A program made the translations under genes and the position numbers. Below, in pieces: positions 1 through 8,811 of a stretch of 64,000 nucleotides of DNA (the first letter of the stretch is position 1; each line of letters begins with the position of its first letter). The notes beneath the pieces are model-generated. The model did not search any database, was not told the DNA's origin, and saw only the letters and a list, made by a program, of their open reading frames with translations. Origin of the DNA: Polynucleobacter sp. 73C-SIWE (GTDB lineage: Bacteria; Pseudomonadota; Gammaproteobacteria; Burkholderiales; Burkholderiaceae); contig NZ_JACVOK010000002.1 of the NCBI RefSeq assembly GCF_018882465.1, positions 620,001-684,000 on the forward strand. Direction: 5' to 3'.

Positions 1-346
1 CAAATGGCGGCAGTGTCGTTGTCACAATCACAGCAGCTACGTTTTTCAGCTGAATCTGGGTAAAAGTACCTGGTGGAAGCGTAATCCCCAATGACTGCAA
101 CATACTCAAAGTGGTCTGAATAGTAAATGGGGTTTGTGTGGTTTGGTCACCCGTACCATCAAGGCCAACGACCAATCCGTAACCAATTAATTGGTTACCA
201 CGCATACCTTGAAGATTGACTAAATCTTTAATTCTTTCAGCTTGCGCAGGTGCAGCAAGCACAAGACAACAAAGCATATACACCGCCGCTAAAGATGCAA
301 TAGCTTTAAAAGAAAATGACGGCAATCTAAAGGACTTCAATAGCAT
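1..346 (-). CDS. flgI: FlgI, flagellar P-ring protein (N-terminal part, cut by window edge)
   Basis: The reading frame runs from an ATG at 346 off the left edge of the window, giving about 115 codons. It opens with a signal peptide (hydrophobic stretch ending in APAQA) followed by [11 protein letters not shown] and then [13 protein letters not shown], which are hallmarks of the mature FlgI start. FlgI forms the periplasmic P-ring around the flagellar rod. It lies 11 bases behind flgH in a minus-strand flgBCDEFGHI run. flgJ, flgK and flgL probably lie beyond the edge but cannot be seen. Confidence 0.93.
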   Translation of the reverse strand, partial: MLLKSFRLPSFSFKAIASLAAVYMLCCLVLAAPAQAERIKDLVNLQGMRGNQLIGYGLVVGLDGTGDQTTQTPFTIQTTLSMLQSLGITLPPGTFTQIQLKNVAAVIVTTTLPPF

Positions 347-357
347 GATGATCTTGA

Positions 358-1056
358 TTAAAAAGGGAGGATGCTATAAAAGAAGCGAGTAATTGCGCTA
401 GTGATATAAGAAGCATCCATAAAATTATTAGAACGATATTCAAAACGAGCATCAGCAATAGTATTAGATGAAACAGCATTATCCGTAGTGATCATAGCGG
501 GATTTACCACACCGGATAACCTAATGTATTGAGTTCCCTGATTGCCACCCAACTGCTTTTCACCGGCAACCACTAAGAAGCCATTTGGCAAGACTTCAGT
601 AACCGTTACTGAAATAGAGCCAGTAAATACGCTACTTGAAGTACCACTATTATTTAACTCGGCTGAATTAGAGTTACTGATAGCCCAAGTTGGCTGGACA
701 TAATCGCCCTCTTTATTCTGCGAAGTTGAATCTGCAGCTCCAGATTTTGAATTTTTATCGTTGAGTGCATTTGTTGTCGAAGTACTATCGGAAATAACGA
801 CCGTCAATATATCCCCAACGCGTTTAGCTTTGATACCTTCAAAAATAGGTTTGTAAGACCCTATATTAAAAATTGAGCCCGCAGGAGGTGTGTACCTCAC
901 TGGCAGCGTCTTTTGTGGGCCATCATTCTTGGTAATGGTCGTAGGATCTACTGACACGCAGCCAGATAGCAACCCAAGAAGGATTACGAATAGACTTTTA
1001 TAGACGATCGAATGAAGGGTATTAACTGTATTGTTCATCTTAAATATGTTTGCCAT
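358..1056 (-). CDS. flgH: FlgH, flagellar L-ring lipoprotein
   Basis: This 232-residue protein has an N-terminal hydrophobic segment ending in the lipobox LLSGC (Cys near residue 33), so it is an outer-membrane lipoprotein. The body carries FlgH features: a [10 protein letters not shown] segment, an [11 protein letters not shown] segment and a C-terminal RFFYSILPF. FlgH forms the L-ring bushing in the outer membrane. The ATG at 1056 overlaps the TAA of flgG (TAATG), suggesting translational coupling. A second in-frame ATG at 1038 would give a more typical signal-peptide length, so the start is uncertain by 6 codons. Confidence 0.93.
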   Translation of the reverse strand: MANIFKMNNTVNTLHSIVYKSLFVILLGLLSGCVSVDPTTITKNDGPQKTLPVRYTPPAGSIFNIGSYKPIFEGIKAKRVGDILTVVISDSTSTTNALNDKNSKSGAADSTSQNKEGDYVQPTWAISNSNSAELNNSGTSSSVFTGSISVTVTEVLPNGFLVVAGEKQLGGNQGTQYIRLSGVVNPAMITTDNAVSSNTIADARFEYRSNNFMDASYITSAITRFFYSILPF

Positions 1057-1841
1057 TAGCCCATTTGACCGAGTTTTTGTAACATTTGGTCAGAAGTTGT
1101 AATTGCCTTACTATTAATCTCATACGCGCGCTGTGTTTGAATCATGTTCACCATTTCTTCAACCACATTCACGTTTGAAGTTTCCACAAATCCTTGAACA
1201 AGCACGCCGGCACCACTCGAGCCTGGCGATAAAGTCGTAGGAGTGCCAGATGCAGCGGTTTCCACATACAAGTTCTCACCCTTAGCTTGGAGACCGGCTG
1301 GATTGATAAATGTTGCTAATTGAATAGTTCCAACTTGAGTAACAGCGACGCTGTTAGGCAAAGTGATCGATACCACTCCGTCAGCTGCAACCGTAACGGA
1401 TTGCGCATTCGTTGGCACGGTAATAGCAGGAGACAGTGGATGGCCGCTAGAGTTGACCACATTTCCATTGTTATTAATCTGGAAACTACCGTCACGGGTA
1501 TAAGAAATTGATCCATCTGGCATCGAGATCTGGAAAAAACCCGAGCCATTGATTGCCAAATCATTATTATTATTGGTTTGCTGTAAGTTACCCTGAGTAA
1601 AAATACGCTCAGTCGCTACAGGCTTAACACCAGTACCCACCTGTAATCCTGTTGGCAATTGAGTTTGCTGGGTAGATTGTGCTCCAGGTTGGCGAATATT
1701 TTGATAGAGCAAATCTTCAAAAACTGCACGACTCTTTTTGAATCCGTTTGTGCTAACGTTAGCCAAGTTATTGGATATCACGTCCATTTGAGTCTGCTGT
1801 GCTTCCAGACCTGTCTTAGAAATCCATAGTGATCGTAACAT
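1056..1841 (-). CDS. flgG: FlgG, distal rod protein
   Basis: At 261 residues it has the usual FlgG length. The N-terminus ([16 protein letters not shown], then [16 protein letters not shown]) is the classic rod/hook motif, and the C-terminus ([20 protein letters not shown]) is the matching axial helix. FlgG polymerises into the distal rod. A good ribosome binding site (AAAGGAAAG) precedes the ATG. It follows flgF by 32 bases and overlaps the start of flgH by one base. Confidence 0.96.
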   Translation of the reverse strand: MLRSLWISKTGLEAQQTQMDVISNNLANVSTNGFKKSRAVFEDLLYQNIRQPGAQSTQQTQLPTGLQVGTGVKPVATERIFTQGNLQQTNNNNDLAINGSGFFQISMPDGSISYTRDGSFQINNNGNVVNSSGHPLSPAITVPTNAQSVTVAADGVVSITLPNSVAVTQVGTIQLATFINPAGLQAKGENLYVETAASGTPTTLSPGSSGAGVLVQGFVETSNVNVVEEMVNMIQTQRAYEINSKAITTSDQMLQKLGQMG

Positions 1842-1873
1842 TATCTTTCCTTTAGTTTATTCGGTGCAGTCGA

Positions 1874-2614
1874 TTAAGCGAGGCGAAATAGTTGGGCAGC
1901 CTGTTGATTATTGTTTTCAGCTTTTTTGGCCAACATCAACTGTGTGTCAAATTGTCTTGCGAGTGAAATCATATTCACCATGGAACTAACAACGCTGACG
2001 TTACTATTTTCGAGGGAGCTGCCAACAACTCGAACATTAATATCAGTGGCAGTTGGGGATAAGTCTCGATTGTTAAATAGACCATCCATGCCTCGGACTA
2101 AATTAGCCTCGTCTGGGTTTGCTAACTTGAGCTTATCAATTGGAGTAGAGGCGCGGCCAGAGACAGCCTCATCTACGCTAGAAATCGTTCCATCGCTACC
2201 AATAGAAACAACCACATTGGGTGGAATCGTAATAGGGCCGCCATCACCCAACACGTTTAAACCGTCTGCAGTTTGCAAAATGCCGTTATCGCTTACTCTA
2301 AAAGAACCATTGCGTGTCAGGCCTTCACTACCATCTCTACGCTGAACTGCAAACCAGCCTTTACCTTCAATAGCAACATCGAGAGGTCGGCCTGTTTGCT
2401 GAATAGATCCCGGCGTAAAGTCAGTACCGGTAGTTGCGCTAGCAACAAATGCACGAGTGTCAGCCCCTGGCCCGTTTACTGGTACAGAGCGAAATGAGTC
2501 TACTTGGGCTTTAAAGCCAAAAGTAGATATATTCGCTAAATTGTGCGAATTAGTGGCCTGCTGATTCATGATCTGCTCGAGGCCACTTGCAACGGTATAT
2601 ATTGCCTTATCCAT
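1874..2614 (-). CDS. flgF: FlgF, proximal rod protein
   Basis: This is a 246-residue axial protein with the N-terminal motif HNLANISTFGFKAQ and a C-terminal SNVSVVSSMVNMISLARQF helix. Position between flgE and flgG and the overall length identify it as FlgF, a proximal rod subunit exported by the flagellar type III system. The ATG at 2614 has an AAGGAT-type ribosome binding site about 12 bases upstream. Nothing in the sequence looks damaged. Confidence 0.94.
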   Translation of the reverse strand: MDKAIYTVASGLEQIMNQQATNSHNLANISTFGFKAQVDSFRSVPVNGPGADTRAFVASATTGTDFTPGSIQQTGRPLDVAIEGKGWFAVQRRDGSEGLTRNGSFRVSDNGILQTADGLNVLGDGGPITIPPNVVVSIGSDGTISSVDEAVSGRASTPIDKLKLANPDEANLVRGMDGLFNNRDLSPTATDINVRVVGSSLENSNVSVVSSMVNMISLARQFDTQLMLAKKAENNNQQAAQLFRLA

Positions 2615-2647
2615 ATTTTTATTAACTATCCTTTATCTAAAAGAATG

Positions 2648-3820
2648 TTAGCCACCCATCGCTATTAAAGTTTGATAGTTTTGATTCTCAATTTTGATTG
2701 TTTGAGCATTGGCTTGGTAGGCTTGTTGTGCAGCCAGTAACTTCACCATATCGCCTGTCTGATCTGTATTGGAAGCCTCTAGAGAAGATCCAGTTAAAGT
2801 TCCAACGCCTTCTGAGCCTGCAACACCAATCGTAGGCTCACCAGAAGCGGCCGTCTCATACCAAGAGACATTTCCCTGGGAACGTAAACCATTGTTGTTA
2901 GCAAAAGTGGCCAGCGCAAGCTGGGCAATATCAAATGTGCTGCCATCAGTGTATATACCAGTAATAATGCCGTCGCTACCAATACTGAAGTCGGCCAAAT
3001 AGGCTGTAGTCACACCCTCAACAGTTACCTCCACATCAGGCGGTAAGCCACCAATGGGAGACCATAGGTCAACCAAAATCGTACTATCTTCGTCGCCAGT
3101 CCCGGTAGCCACTAACGTACCATCGCCATCAGGCTCGGCAAAAGTGTAGTTTCCTAAGGTTCCCGAGAAGTCTCCGTAATCACTGGTTGTGCCATCGTTA
3201 GCATAGTTATAAAAAATATCCGCAAGATCAATGGTAGAAATCTGTGAACCCGAAGTATTGGTGAAAGTTAAGCCGCCTAATGTGACATATCCATCTGCCT
3301 GCAATGGATAAAAGGTAATAGTGTCTTCTTCATATACACGGGTTGCAGTATCAGGATTAATGTCATAGGTACTCAAATCAATCTCTGCAGGAGTCCCAGT
3401 TGCTGTAACTGTACCGTCTGTTGCAGCGGTATAGCCCATAACATACTGCCCACTACTATTCACTAAAAAGTTTTCGCTATTCTGAAAGAAATGTCCATTA
3501 CGCGTATATGAAGTCAGCTCCAAAGCATCATCATAGGTAATGAAGAAGCCTGGTCCTGAAATAGCTGCATCCAATGATGAGTTTGTGCTGGTAACCGATC
3601 CTTGAGTGAATGATTGTTTAATGTTAGAAATCATTACGCCATCACCAGTCTGGCTCCCTGCTCCTGCATTAGCTGCATTCAGATGGGTTGCTAACACATT
3701 ACTAAAATCTGTACTAGCCGACTTATAGCCGTACGTAGTTACGTTGGCAATATTCTTACCCAATACACTTAAGTTTTCAGAAGCAGCTTGTAGACCGCTT
3801 AATCCTGTTTCAAAAGCCAT
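2648..3820 (-). CDS. flgE: FlgE, flagellar hook protein
   Basis: This 390-residue protein starts MAFETGLSGLQAASENL, continues with GKNIANVTTYGYKSA, and ends with a Q-rich axial helix (AAQQAYQANAQ, then QTLIAMGG). These are hook-protein signatures. The middle is Thr/Asp/Gly-rich, as expected for the surface domains of the hook. It sits between flgD (hook cap) and flgF. The length is in the normal range for FlgE. Confidence 0.95.
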   Translation of the reverse strand: MAFETGLSGLQAASENLSVLGKNIANVTTYGYKSASTDFSNVLATHLNAANAGAGSQTGDGVMISNIKQSFTQGSVTSTNSSLDAAISGPGFFITYDDALELTSYTRNGHFFQNSENFLVNSSGQYVMGYTAATDGTVTATGTPAEIDLSTYDINPDTATRVYEEDTITFYPLQADGYVTLGGLTFTNTSGSQISTIDLADIFYNYANDGTTSDYGDFSGTLGNYTFAEPDGDGTLVATGTGDEDSTILVDLWSPIGGLPPDVEVTVEGVTTAYLADFSIGSDGIITGIYTDGSTFDIAQLALATFANNNGLRSQGNVSWYETAASGEPTIGVAGSEGVGTLTGSSLEASNTDQTGDMVKLLAAQQAYQANAQTIKIENQNYQTLIAMGG

Positions 3821-3840
3821 AACAGACTCCTTAATTAAAT

Positions 3841-4512
3841 TTATTGAATTTGAATAACGCTTGACAATGGTGTAGTAGCACCATTTCCAAGTACCAATTG
3901 GGTAGCGCCACTCTTCGAATCATTACCAACCGCATTGACTTTGGCATAAGTCAGGCCAACACCATTCACCGATTTACCGCCAGTATTAGCTGCTACCTGC
4001 AAGGTATATGCTCCATCAGGCAATGCTTTACCAGCCTGGTCTTTACCATTCCAAGTCAAAGGAATCACGCCGGCACTTTGTGTACCTAAATTCATACTGT
4101 CGACAGTTTGGCCGGCAGAATTTCTGATGGAGACCATCACGCTGCTGGCGGCAGTAGGAAGTTGCACAGCGAATGCTGAGGCACCATTTACTAAATTAAA
4201 GGCTTTACCTGGTGCAAGTACGCTCTTGCCAATTAAACTTGAAGCTTGATATGTTTGACCAGATTGCATTGTTTTAGACATTTCTGCCATCGATGTATTT
4301 AACTGGTTAATACCATCCACAGTGCTAATTTGCGCTAGCTGACTTGTCATCTGCGAACTATCCATTGGATTGGTTGGATCTTGATATTTAATCTGAGCCA
4401 CCAACATCGTCATGAATTGATCTTGAATTTTTTTACCACTACTAGCAGCTGCTGCATTTGCAGCAGCACCAATGTTAGTAGGCTGATTGAGGTTTGAGAC
4501 TGTAGTTGTCAT
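3841..4512 (-). CDS. flgD: FlgD, hook-capping / hook assembly scaffold protein
   Basis: The 223-residue product has the conserved N-terminal FlgD motif: FMTMLVAQIKYQDPTNPMDSS, with QLAQISTVDGINQLN following. The C-terminal half holds the FlgD Ig-like/TUDOR-type region (VPLTW-like IPLTWNGKDQAGKALPDG, YTLQV). FlgD caps the growing hook and is shed when the hook is complete. An alanine-rich stretch near residues 17-25 is normal in the flexible N-terminus. Confidence 0.95.
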   Translation of the reverse strand: MTTTVSNLNQPTNIGAAANAAAASSGKKIQDQFMTMLVAQIKYQDPTNPMDSSQMTSQLAQISTVDGINQLNTSMAEMSKTMQSGQTYQASSLIGKSVLAPGKAFNLVNGASAFAVQLPTAASSVMVSIRNSAGQTVDSMNLGTQSAGVIPLTWNGKDQAGKALPDGAYTLQVAANTGGKSVNGVGLTYAKVNAVGNDSKSGATQLVLGNGATTPLSSVIQIQ

Positions 4513-4526
4513 ATATTAGGATTCGC

Positions 4527-4934
4527 TTAGGACTGACCGATTGAAAGAGTTTTTTGTAGCATTGCTTTTGCTGCATTCATTGTTTCAACACTATTTTGGT
4601 AAGAGCGTGTTGTAGAAATCATATTGACCATCTCTTGAGTGACATTCACATTTGGCATCGTCACGTAACCCTCTTTATTTGCTAAAGGATTTCCTGGCTG
4701 ATATGACATGCGCGGTGGAGTTTGATCTTCAATCACTTTATCAACAGCAACACCATGAAAGTTCGATCCATCAATAGATGCAGACTTAAAGCTCACTTGC
4801 TTTGCTTTGTATGGCGTTCCATCGGCGCTAGTAATCGTCTCCGCGTTTGCTAAATTACTAGCAACGGTATTCAAACGCTGTGACTGAGCACTGAGTGCAG
4901 AGCTGGAGATATTAAAGACGTTAAATAATGACAT
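4527..4934 (-). CDS. flgC: FlgC, proximal rod protein
   Basis: At 135 residues it matches the family. N-terminal LSAQSQRLNTVASNLANAET and C-terminal NVNVTQEMVNMISTTRSYQ are the rod-protein axial helices, with KAMLQKTLSIGQS at the end. FlgC is a proximal rod subunit next to FlgB. It lies 20 bases behind flgB and 14 bases before flgD in the same operon. Confidence 0.95.
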   Translation of the reverse strand: MSLFNVFNISSSALSAQSQRLNTVASNLANAETITSADGTPYKAKQVSFKSASIDGSNFHGVAVDKVIEDQTPPRMSYQPGNPLANKEGYVTMPNVNVTQEMVNMISTTRSYQNSVETMNAAKAMLQKTLSIGQS

Positions 4935-4954
4935 GATTTATCCTTTGATCACCG

Positions 4955-5389
4955 TTATGGTTGTAATGCAATGTTCATTTCTTTAAGGCGCGCGTTAATC
5001 ATCATGACGCTAGCCTCATAACGCAGAGCGTTATTCACAAATGCCGAGCGCTCGACGTCTGCATCAACAGTATTTCCGTCTGCACTATCTTGTACGACAG
5101 ATCGATAGAGCAAATCACTTGAATCTACTGGTGCTGCACCATCAGCAATGCCCTCACCCTTAAAATGCAAGGGCGAAGTTGTGTTCAACTGTGGGGCACC
5201 ATTTTTTTTACCTGAAGCCTCAGCACTGCTTTCGAGAGCTTTTTGCATAGCCGACTTAAAGTCGATATCTCGGGCCTTAAAATTAGGCGTATCCACATTG
5301 GCGATATTTGCAGCTAGAATCTCTTGACGGTGAGCACGAATTCTCAGAGCTGCTGCATTAAAATCTAATAGTTGGTCTAAACCATTCAT
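4955..5389 (-). CDS. flgB: FlgB, proximal rod protein
   Basis: This 144-residue protein has the FlgB N-terminal motif RAHRQEILAANIANVDTPNF followed by KARDIDF, and a C-terminal NNALRYEASVMMINARLKEM helix. FlgB is the first rod subunit, at the MS-ring end. It is the first gene of the minus-strand flg operon. A GGAGCAGAG ribosome-binding-type sequence stands just before the ATG. Confidence 0.95.
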   Translation of the reverse strand: MNGLDQLLDFNAAALRIRAHRQEILAANIANVDTPNFKARDIDFKSAMQKALESSAEASGKKNGAPQLNTTSPLHFKGEGIADGAAPVDSSDLLYRSVVQDSADGNTVDADVERSAFVNNALRYEASVMMINARLKEMNIALQP

Positions 5390-5599
5390 CTCTGCTCCTT
5401 ACCTAGTCTTCACGCATGAAGATCATTTAACAACGACATTGCAACAATGTAGTTCTCTAGCAAGAGATTTGAATGTGGAATAAGAAGCACAATTCCTACC
5501 CTAATTCACCTATTGGCCTAAAGCTGTCTTCGTACAATGTCCATCTAGGCTTTTCAGGGCATTAATACCGCAACCACTTAAGGTTTTAGGGGATTGAAT
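5390..5599. promoter_or_regulatory. Divergent flgB / flgA intergenic region
   Basis: These 210 bases separate the divergent flgB and flgA starts, so they must hold promoters for both sides. I see no sigma-28 match of the type present elsewhere in the window and no sigma-54 motif with correct spacing. In related betaproteobacteria such operons are usually driven by FlhDC with sigma-70. I could not define an FlhDC box here. Confidence 0.4.
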
Positions 5600-6361
5600 A
5601 TGAAGTCAACATTAGGTAATTTTTCATTTAATCAATATAAGCTATTGATTAATAAGGTTTTTTTATTAGCTAGCTTGATGATTGCCGCTATTGTTGTGGC
5701 TCAGCCCTCCTTTGCCCAAAACCAAACTCCGCAGTGGCAAGATACCAAGATTCTTGACCAAAAAGTGATCGCCTTTTTAAAGACCCAAAGCGCTGGATCT
5801 CCTGGAAAAGTAGAGATTTCGGCAAATCCAATCGATAAAAACCTCAAATTAAGCTTTTGCCCTTCCCCGCAGGTATTTTTTCCTTCAAATAGCAAGGCTT
5901 GGGGCAAAACAACCATTGGAATCCAGTGCGGACAGCCAAATGCCTGGAATATTTATGTCGAGGCAAATGTCAGCATTATTGGTGACTATGTAGTTGCTGC
6001 AAACCACCTCACCCAAGGGCAAAGCCTGACTTCAGCAGACCTAATGCTCCAAAAAGGGGATTTAACCACCCTGCCAACGGGCTTTTTCACCGATACATCA
6101 GCCGCAGTTGGACGGGTTGCAAGAGTTTCCCTAGCTAGTGGCAGTGTTATTAAGCAAGAAATGCTCAAAATGCCCATTATTGTGGCTCAGGGGCAAAATG
6201 TAAGGGTCAATGGAATTGGGAAAGGATTTTCGGTTTCAACCGAGGGTCAAGCCCTTACAAATGCCGTTGAAGGTGAATTAGTGAAGGTTAGAGTGCCTAA
6301 TGGAACGATTATTTCAGGTACGGCCAAAAATAATGGCCAAATTGAGTTAATTATTCGTTAG
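5600..6361 (+). CDS. flgA: FlgA, P-ring assembly chaperone
   Basis: The product (253 residues from the ATG at 5600) begins with a signal peptide (hydrophobic segment to about residue 40, ending PSFAQ). The C-terminal half has the SAF/FlgA domain: HLTQGQSLTSADLMLQKGDL, VARVSLASGSVIKQEML, and a final EGELVKVRVPNGTIISGTA. FlgA helps FlgI assemble in the periplasm. I chose 5600 over the TTG at 5594 because AGGGGA lies 7 bases before that ATG. It is divergent from flgB and upstream of flgM, the usual flgA-flgM order. Confidence 0.93.
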   Translation: MKSTLGNFSFNQYKLLINKVFLLASLMIAAIVVAQPSFAQNQTPQWQDTKILDQKVIAFLKTQSAGSPGKVEISANPIDKNLKLSFCPSPQVFFPSNSKAWGKTTIGIQCGQPNAWNIYVEANVSIIGDYVVAANHLTQGQSLTSADLMLQKGDLTTLPTGFFTDTSAAVGRVARVSLASGSVIKQEMLKMPIIVAQGQNVRVNGIGKGFSVSTEGQALTNAVEGELVKVRVPNGTIISGTAKNNGQIELIIR

Positions 6362-6366
6362 AAAGC

Positions 6367-6393
6367 TAAAGTTTTCCCAGAATTGACCGTAGG
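6367..6393 (+). promoter_or_regulatory. Sigma-28 (FliA) promoter for flgM
   Basis: TAAAGTTT, an 11-base spacer, then ACCGTAGG. This matches the FliA consensus TAAAGTTT-N11-GCCGATAA closely. It begins 6 bases after the flgA stop and about 60 bases before the flgM ATG, so flgM can be made as a late gene independently of flgA. Confidence 0.8.
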
Positions 6394-6452
6394 AGAGATG
6401 GCAAGCACATTTGTATTGCATAAATGGTTGGACTAGAATTAGAGCGAATATT

Positions 6453-6767
6453 ATGAAGATTAACGAACAGATCAATAAGGGCATTAACCATGCGGTTGAT
6501 AAGCCGGATTCGTCCGTTGAAACTCAGCCTAGCCCTAGCCCAATTCAAAGCACAGTCGTAAAGAATGATGTTACGACTGCAACCATTTCATCCACCCTTC
6601 AATCGATTCAGTCACTCGTCTCGAGTGGTCCAGTATTTGATGCTAAAAAAGTTGAAGCGCTTCGTAATGAAATTGAATCCGGTAAATTCGTAGTAGATAC
6701 CGGCAAGGTTGCAGATAGCTTAATCTCCAACTCAATTAGCGCTCTCACATCTGGTAAAAAGACTTAG
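6453..6767 (+). CDS. flgM: FlgM, anti-sigma-28 factor
   Basis: This 104-residue protein begins MKINEQINKG. The N-terminal half is rich in Pro/Ser/Thr and likely unstructured; the C-terminal half has the FlgM motif VEALRNEIESGKFVVD, then VADSLIS. FlgM binds and inhibits FliA until it is exported through the finished hook. The ATG at 6453 is chosen over an upstream start at 6411 because the extra residues are unlike FlgM and the sigma-28 promoter ends at 6393. The following gene starts 16 bases downstream. Confidence 0.9.
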   Translation: MKINEQINKGINHAVDKPDSSVETQPSPSPIQSTVVKNDVTTATISSTLQSIQSLVSSGPVFDAKKVEALRNEIESGKFVVDTGKVADSLISNSISALTSGKKT

Positions 6768-6783
6768 TCTTGAATGGTGACTG

Positions 6784-7581
6784 ATGAGTGACGCACTCAC
6801 TGCACTAGCAGCCCTCTATCAAACACGCGCCAAAGCCGTTGATACGAAAATTGCTTCGATCAACACGCAGATCAGTGATGGTAAAAAAGTATTAAATGCA
6901 ACGCAGCTGACCGAGGTTGCGAATCTATCCAAAAAGGTAACAAGTTACGCCACTCCAGAGGCCAGCATCAAAAATGCAAAATCTGTAGTGGCTTTGGCTC
7001 AAACCGGCCTCACATCTGTAACAGGCTATTTGAAACAGATGATGCAAATGGCCCAAATGGCCAGCGCACCAGGCATCTCTAGCTCTGATTCCATATCTTT
7101 TAATAATCGATTCTTGTCGATTTTTAATAAGATTGGTAAAGCAGCTACCGGAGCAAGCTTGAATGGGACTAATTTATTAAGTGGAACTGCCGGGCTCAAT
7201 GTCAACACTGGACTCACCAAAGATGCTGCATCTAGAATGCATATCAATCCAGTAAATGTTTATGGCATGATGACCGCCGGCGTTCTCACCGGAGTATCTG
7301 TTGATACCCCACGAAAAGCAATCCAGGCCTTAACCCAGATTTCAAGTGCATTAACCCAGATAAGAAATGGTGAGCAAGCACTAAAAATTGCAGATGCAAA
7401 TCTGGATAAAAAAAGTGCCGAAATTAAGACCACGATTGATACCAATATTTCTCAAATCAAAGCGATGGAAAGCGTTGATGTTGCGAAACTTCAGGCACAA
7501 CTGAAAGATTTATACTTCCAACAAAAAATAAATTACAACATCGTTAGTCAATTAAACGATTCAGCTTCATCTTCTCTATAA
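6784..7581 (+). CDS. Divergent flagellin-like protein downstream of flgM
   Basis: The 265-residue protein has a flagellin-like plan: an N-terminal helix with ISDGKK, AKSVVALAQTGL and a NGTNLLSGTAG segment near residue 125, and a C-terminal helix KLQAQLKDLYFQQKINYNIV. It resembles the three other short flagellins in the window but ends SQLNDSASSSL, without their terminal LAIFR, and lacks their shared cysteine. It sits 16 bases after flgM, where flgN is usually found, so it is probably read from the flgM sigma-28 promoter. Possible roles are a minor filament subunit, a junction protein or a secreted flagellin relative. The flagellin relationship is fairly clear; the function is not. Confidence 0.75.
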   Translation: MSDALTALAALYQTRAKAVDTKIASINTQISDGKKVLNATQLTEVANLSKKVTSYATPEASIKNAKSVVALAQTGLTSVTGYLKQMMQMAQMASAPGISSSDSISFNNRFLSIFNKIGKAATGASLNGTNLLSGTAGLNVNTGLTKDAASRMHINPVNVYGMMTAGVLTGVSVDTPRKAIQALTQISSALTQIRNGEQALKIADANLDKKSAEIKTTIDTNISQIKAMESVDVAKLQAQLKDLYFQQKINYNIVSQLNDSASSSL

Positions 7582-7596
7582 ATTTCAAAAAACTTC

Positions 7597-7623
7597 TAAA
7601 GTTTTCAGAAGTCCTGCCGTTAA
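7597..7623 (+). promoter_or_regulatory. Sigma-28 (FliA) promoter for flagellin gene at 7820
   Basis: TAAAGTTT, an 11-base spacer, then GCCGTTAA: one mismatch to the FliA consensus. It lies just after the preceding flagellin-like gene and implies a leader of roughly 190 bases before the ATG at 7820. Confidence 0.88.
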
Positions 7624-7629
7624 TTAAGA

Positions 7630-7819
7630 TATAAATCAAATTACTTCCTCGGAAGTAAAGTTAAGCTAGTTTATCTAGCGCATTGCACTGTTGATGTGGT
7701 CTACGTATCGCTCACTGATGCTTTTTTGTAGGTTGGCATTTTTTATGCATTGGGCATAAAGGTGCTGTGGTATGAATTGCGAAAGCAATGCATATGCTTA
7801 ATCTAAAGGAAAGTATTTT
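7630..7819 (+). promoter_or_regulatory. Long structured 5' leader of flagellin mRNA
   Basis: Between the sigma-28 promoter and the ATG there is no credible gene. Three hairpins can be read: TTACTTCC/GGAAGTAA at 7641-7658; TTTATGC, loop ATTGG, GCATAAA at 7742-7760; and ATTGC-GAAA-GCAAT at 7776-7789, a GNRA tetraloop. The last ends about 15 bases before the AAAGGAAAG ribosome binding site. None is followed by a T-run, so they look like mRNA-stability or translational-control elements rather than terminators. Confidence 0.5.
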
Positions 7820-8623
7820 ATGAGCTCACCATTTAACATCACTTCATTGACTTCCACACTGACTGGAAGTCTGAATAAAGTAACACGAGAAATCAACTCT
7901 GTACAAACTCAATTAGCTACTGGCAAGGGTGAATTAAATCCTGCATATGCTGGTGAAGTTACGCGTCTATCCTCCCAAGTAAATAAATATGATGCAGCTG
8001 GTAAAGGGATTGGCCAAGCGCAAAACGTAATTACCGTAGGCCTAACAGGTTTACAAACTGCATCAGACTTAATTCAGGAAATGGAAGCCTTGGCATTGCA
8101 GGCTACAAGCGGAACTTTGAGTTCAACTGATTTAACATACTTAAACACGACGTTTAATCAATTGGCAAAACAAATTTCTACCGCAGCAACGAATTCTTCT
8201 GTGAATGGTGTAAATTTATTAACGGCAACTGCAGGGTTTAGCGTATTGTGCGGCGTTGATACCACCACCTCATTCTCTGTAGCCGGGATGGACTTAACCA
8301 GTATTGCTGCAACTTGTACCGGACTGTCTATCACATCAGCTTCAGTTGCTTCAGCTGCGATTACCAGTCTAACTTCCCAGCTAACATTGATCAGCGCTGG
8401 TCAGTCCTCATTGAGCGCCAGCAACGGTGGACTAGCAGCCCAGGCTGTACAGGCACAAAGTCTTTCTGACGGCTTGCAAAATACGATTGACTCGATCAAT
8501 AATATTGACCCAACAGCCCTTCAAGCAAGATTACAGGCCTTGAATAATCAACAGGCAATTGACTACTACTTGATCACCCAAATGAATCAAGCGGCAGCTG
8601 CAATGCTCGCGATATTCAGATAA
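7820..8623 (+). CDS. Short flagellin (paralogue A)
   Basis: The 267-residue protein has flagellin end domains: N-terminal INSVQTQLATGK, then QAQNVITVGLTGLQTASDLI and VNGVNLLTATAGF (near 129-140); C-terminal IDPTALQARLQALNNQQAID and a final MLAIFR. The variable middle is only about 80 residues, so the filament surface would be thin. Two cysteines (144, 166) are unusual for a flagellin; Cys166 in ATCTGLSITS is shared with two paralogues. It has a strong AAAGGAAAG ribosome binding site, its own sigma-28 promoter and a terminator, and is the best candidate for the main filament subunit. Confidence 0.88.
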   Translation: MSSPFNITSLTSTLTGSLNKVTREINSVQTQLATGKGELNPAYAGEVTRLSSQVNKYDAAGKGIGQAQNVITVGLTGLQTASDLIQEMEALALQATSGTLSSTDLTYLNTTFNQLAKQISTAATNSSVNGVNLLTATAGFSVLCGVDTTTSFSVAGMDLTSIAATCTGLSITSASVASAAITSLTSQLTLISAGQSSLSASNGGLAAQAVQAQSLSDGLQNTIDSINNIDPTALQARLQALNNQQAIDYYLITQMNQAAAAMLAIFR

Positions 8624-8639
8624 GTAGCTTGATTTAACG

Positions 8640-8667
8640 AAAAAGCCAGGTTTAACCTGGCTTTTTT
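8640..8667 (+). terminator. Rho-independent terminator after flagellin A
   Basis: AAAAGCCAGG, loop TTTAA, CCTGGCTTTTTT: a 10-bp A/T-flanked stem with a T-run, 17 bases after the flagellin stop. Confidence 0.92.
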
Positions 8668-8811
8668 GCTTTTTAGCCCTTAAAAAGGCAAATAAGACTA
8701 GAAAAGTCTGTTTAATGTCCTGATTAAATGCCTTATGAAATCAATAATATACGTGTAAGTTTTAATGATTAACGTCCATTATTGTCAACATTACCAAAGG
8801 GTAAATTAAAC

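Noticed and set aside
1316-1564. Alternative open frames inside flgG and many similar overlapping frames in other genes
   Set aside because: They lack family similarity, ribosome binding sites and sensible codon use, and lie wholly inside well-supported genes.
7742-7760. Hairpin TTTATGC/GCATAAA as a terminator
   Set aside because: It lies inside the leader of flagellin A and no T-run follows, so it would not end transcription.
8670-8811. Sigma-28 promoter for flagellin B
   Set aside because: No TAAA...GCCGATAA-type match with an 11-base spacer was found; only A/T-rich sequence and a short AGACT hairpin are present.
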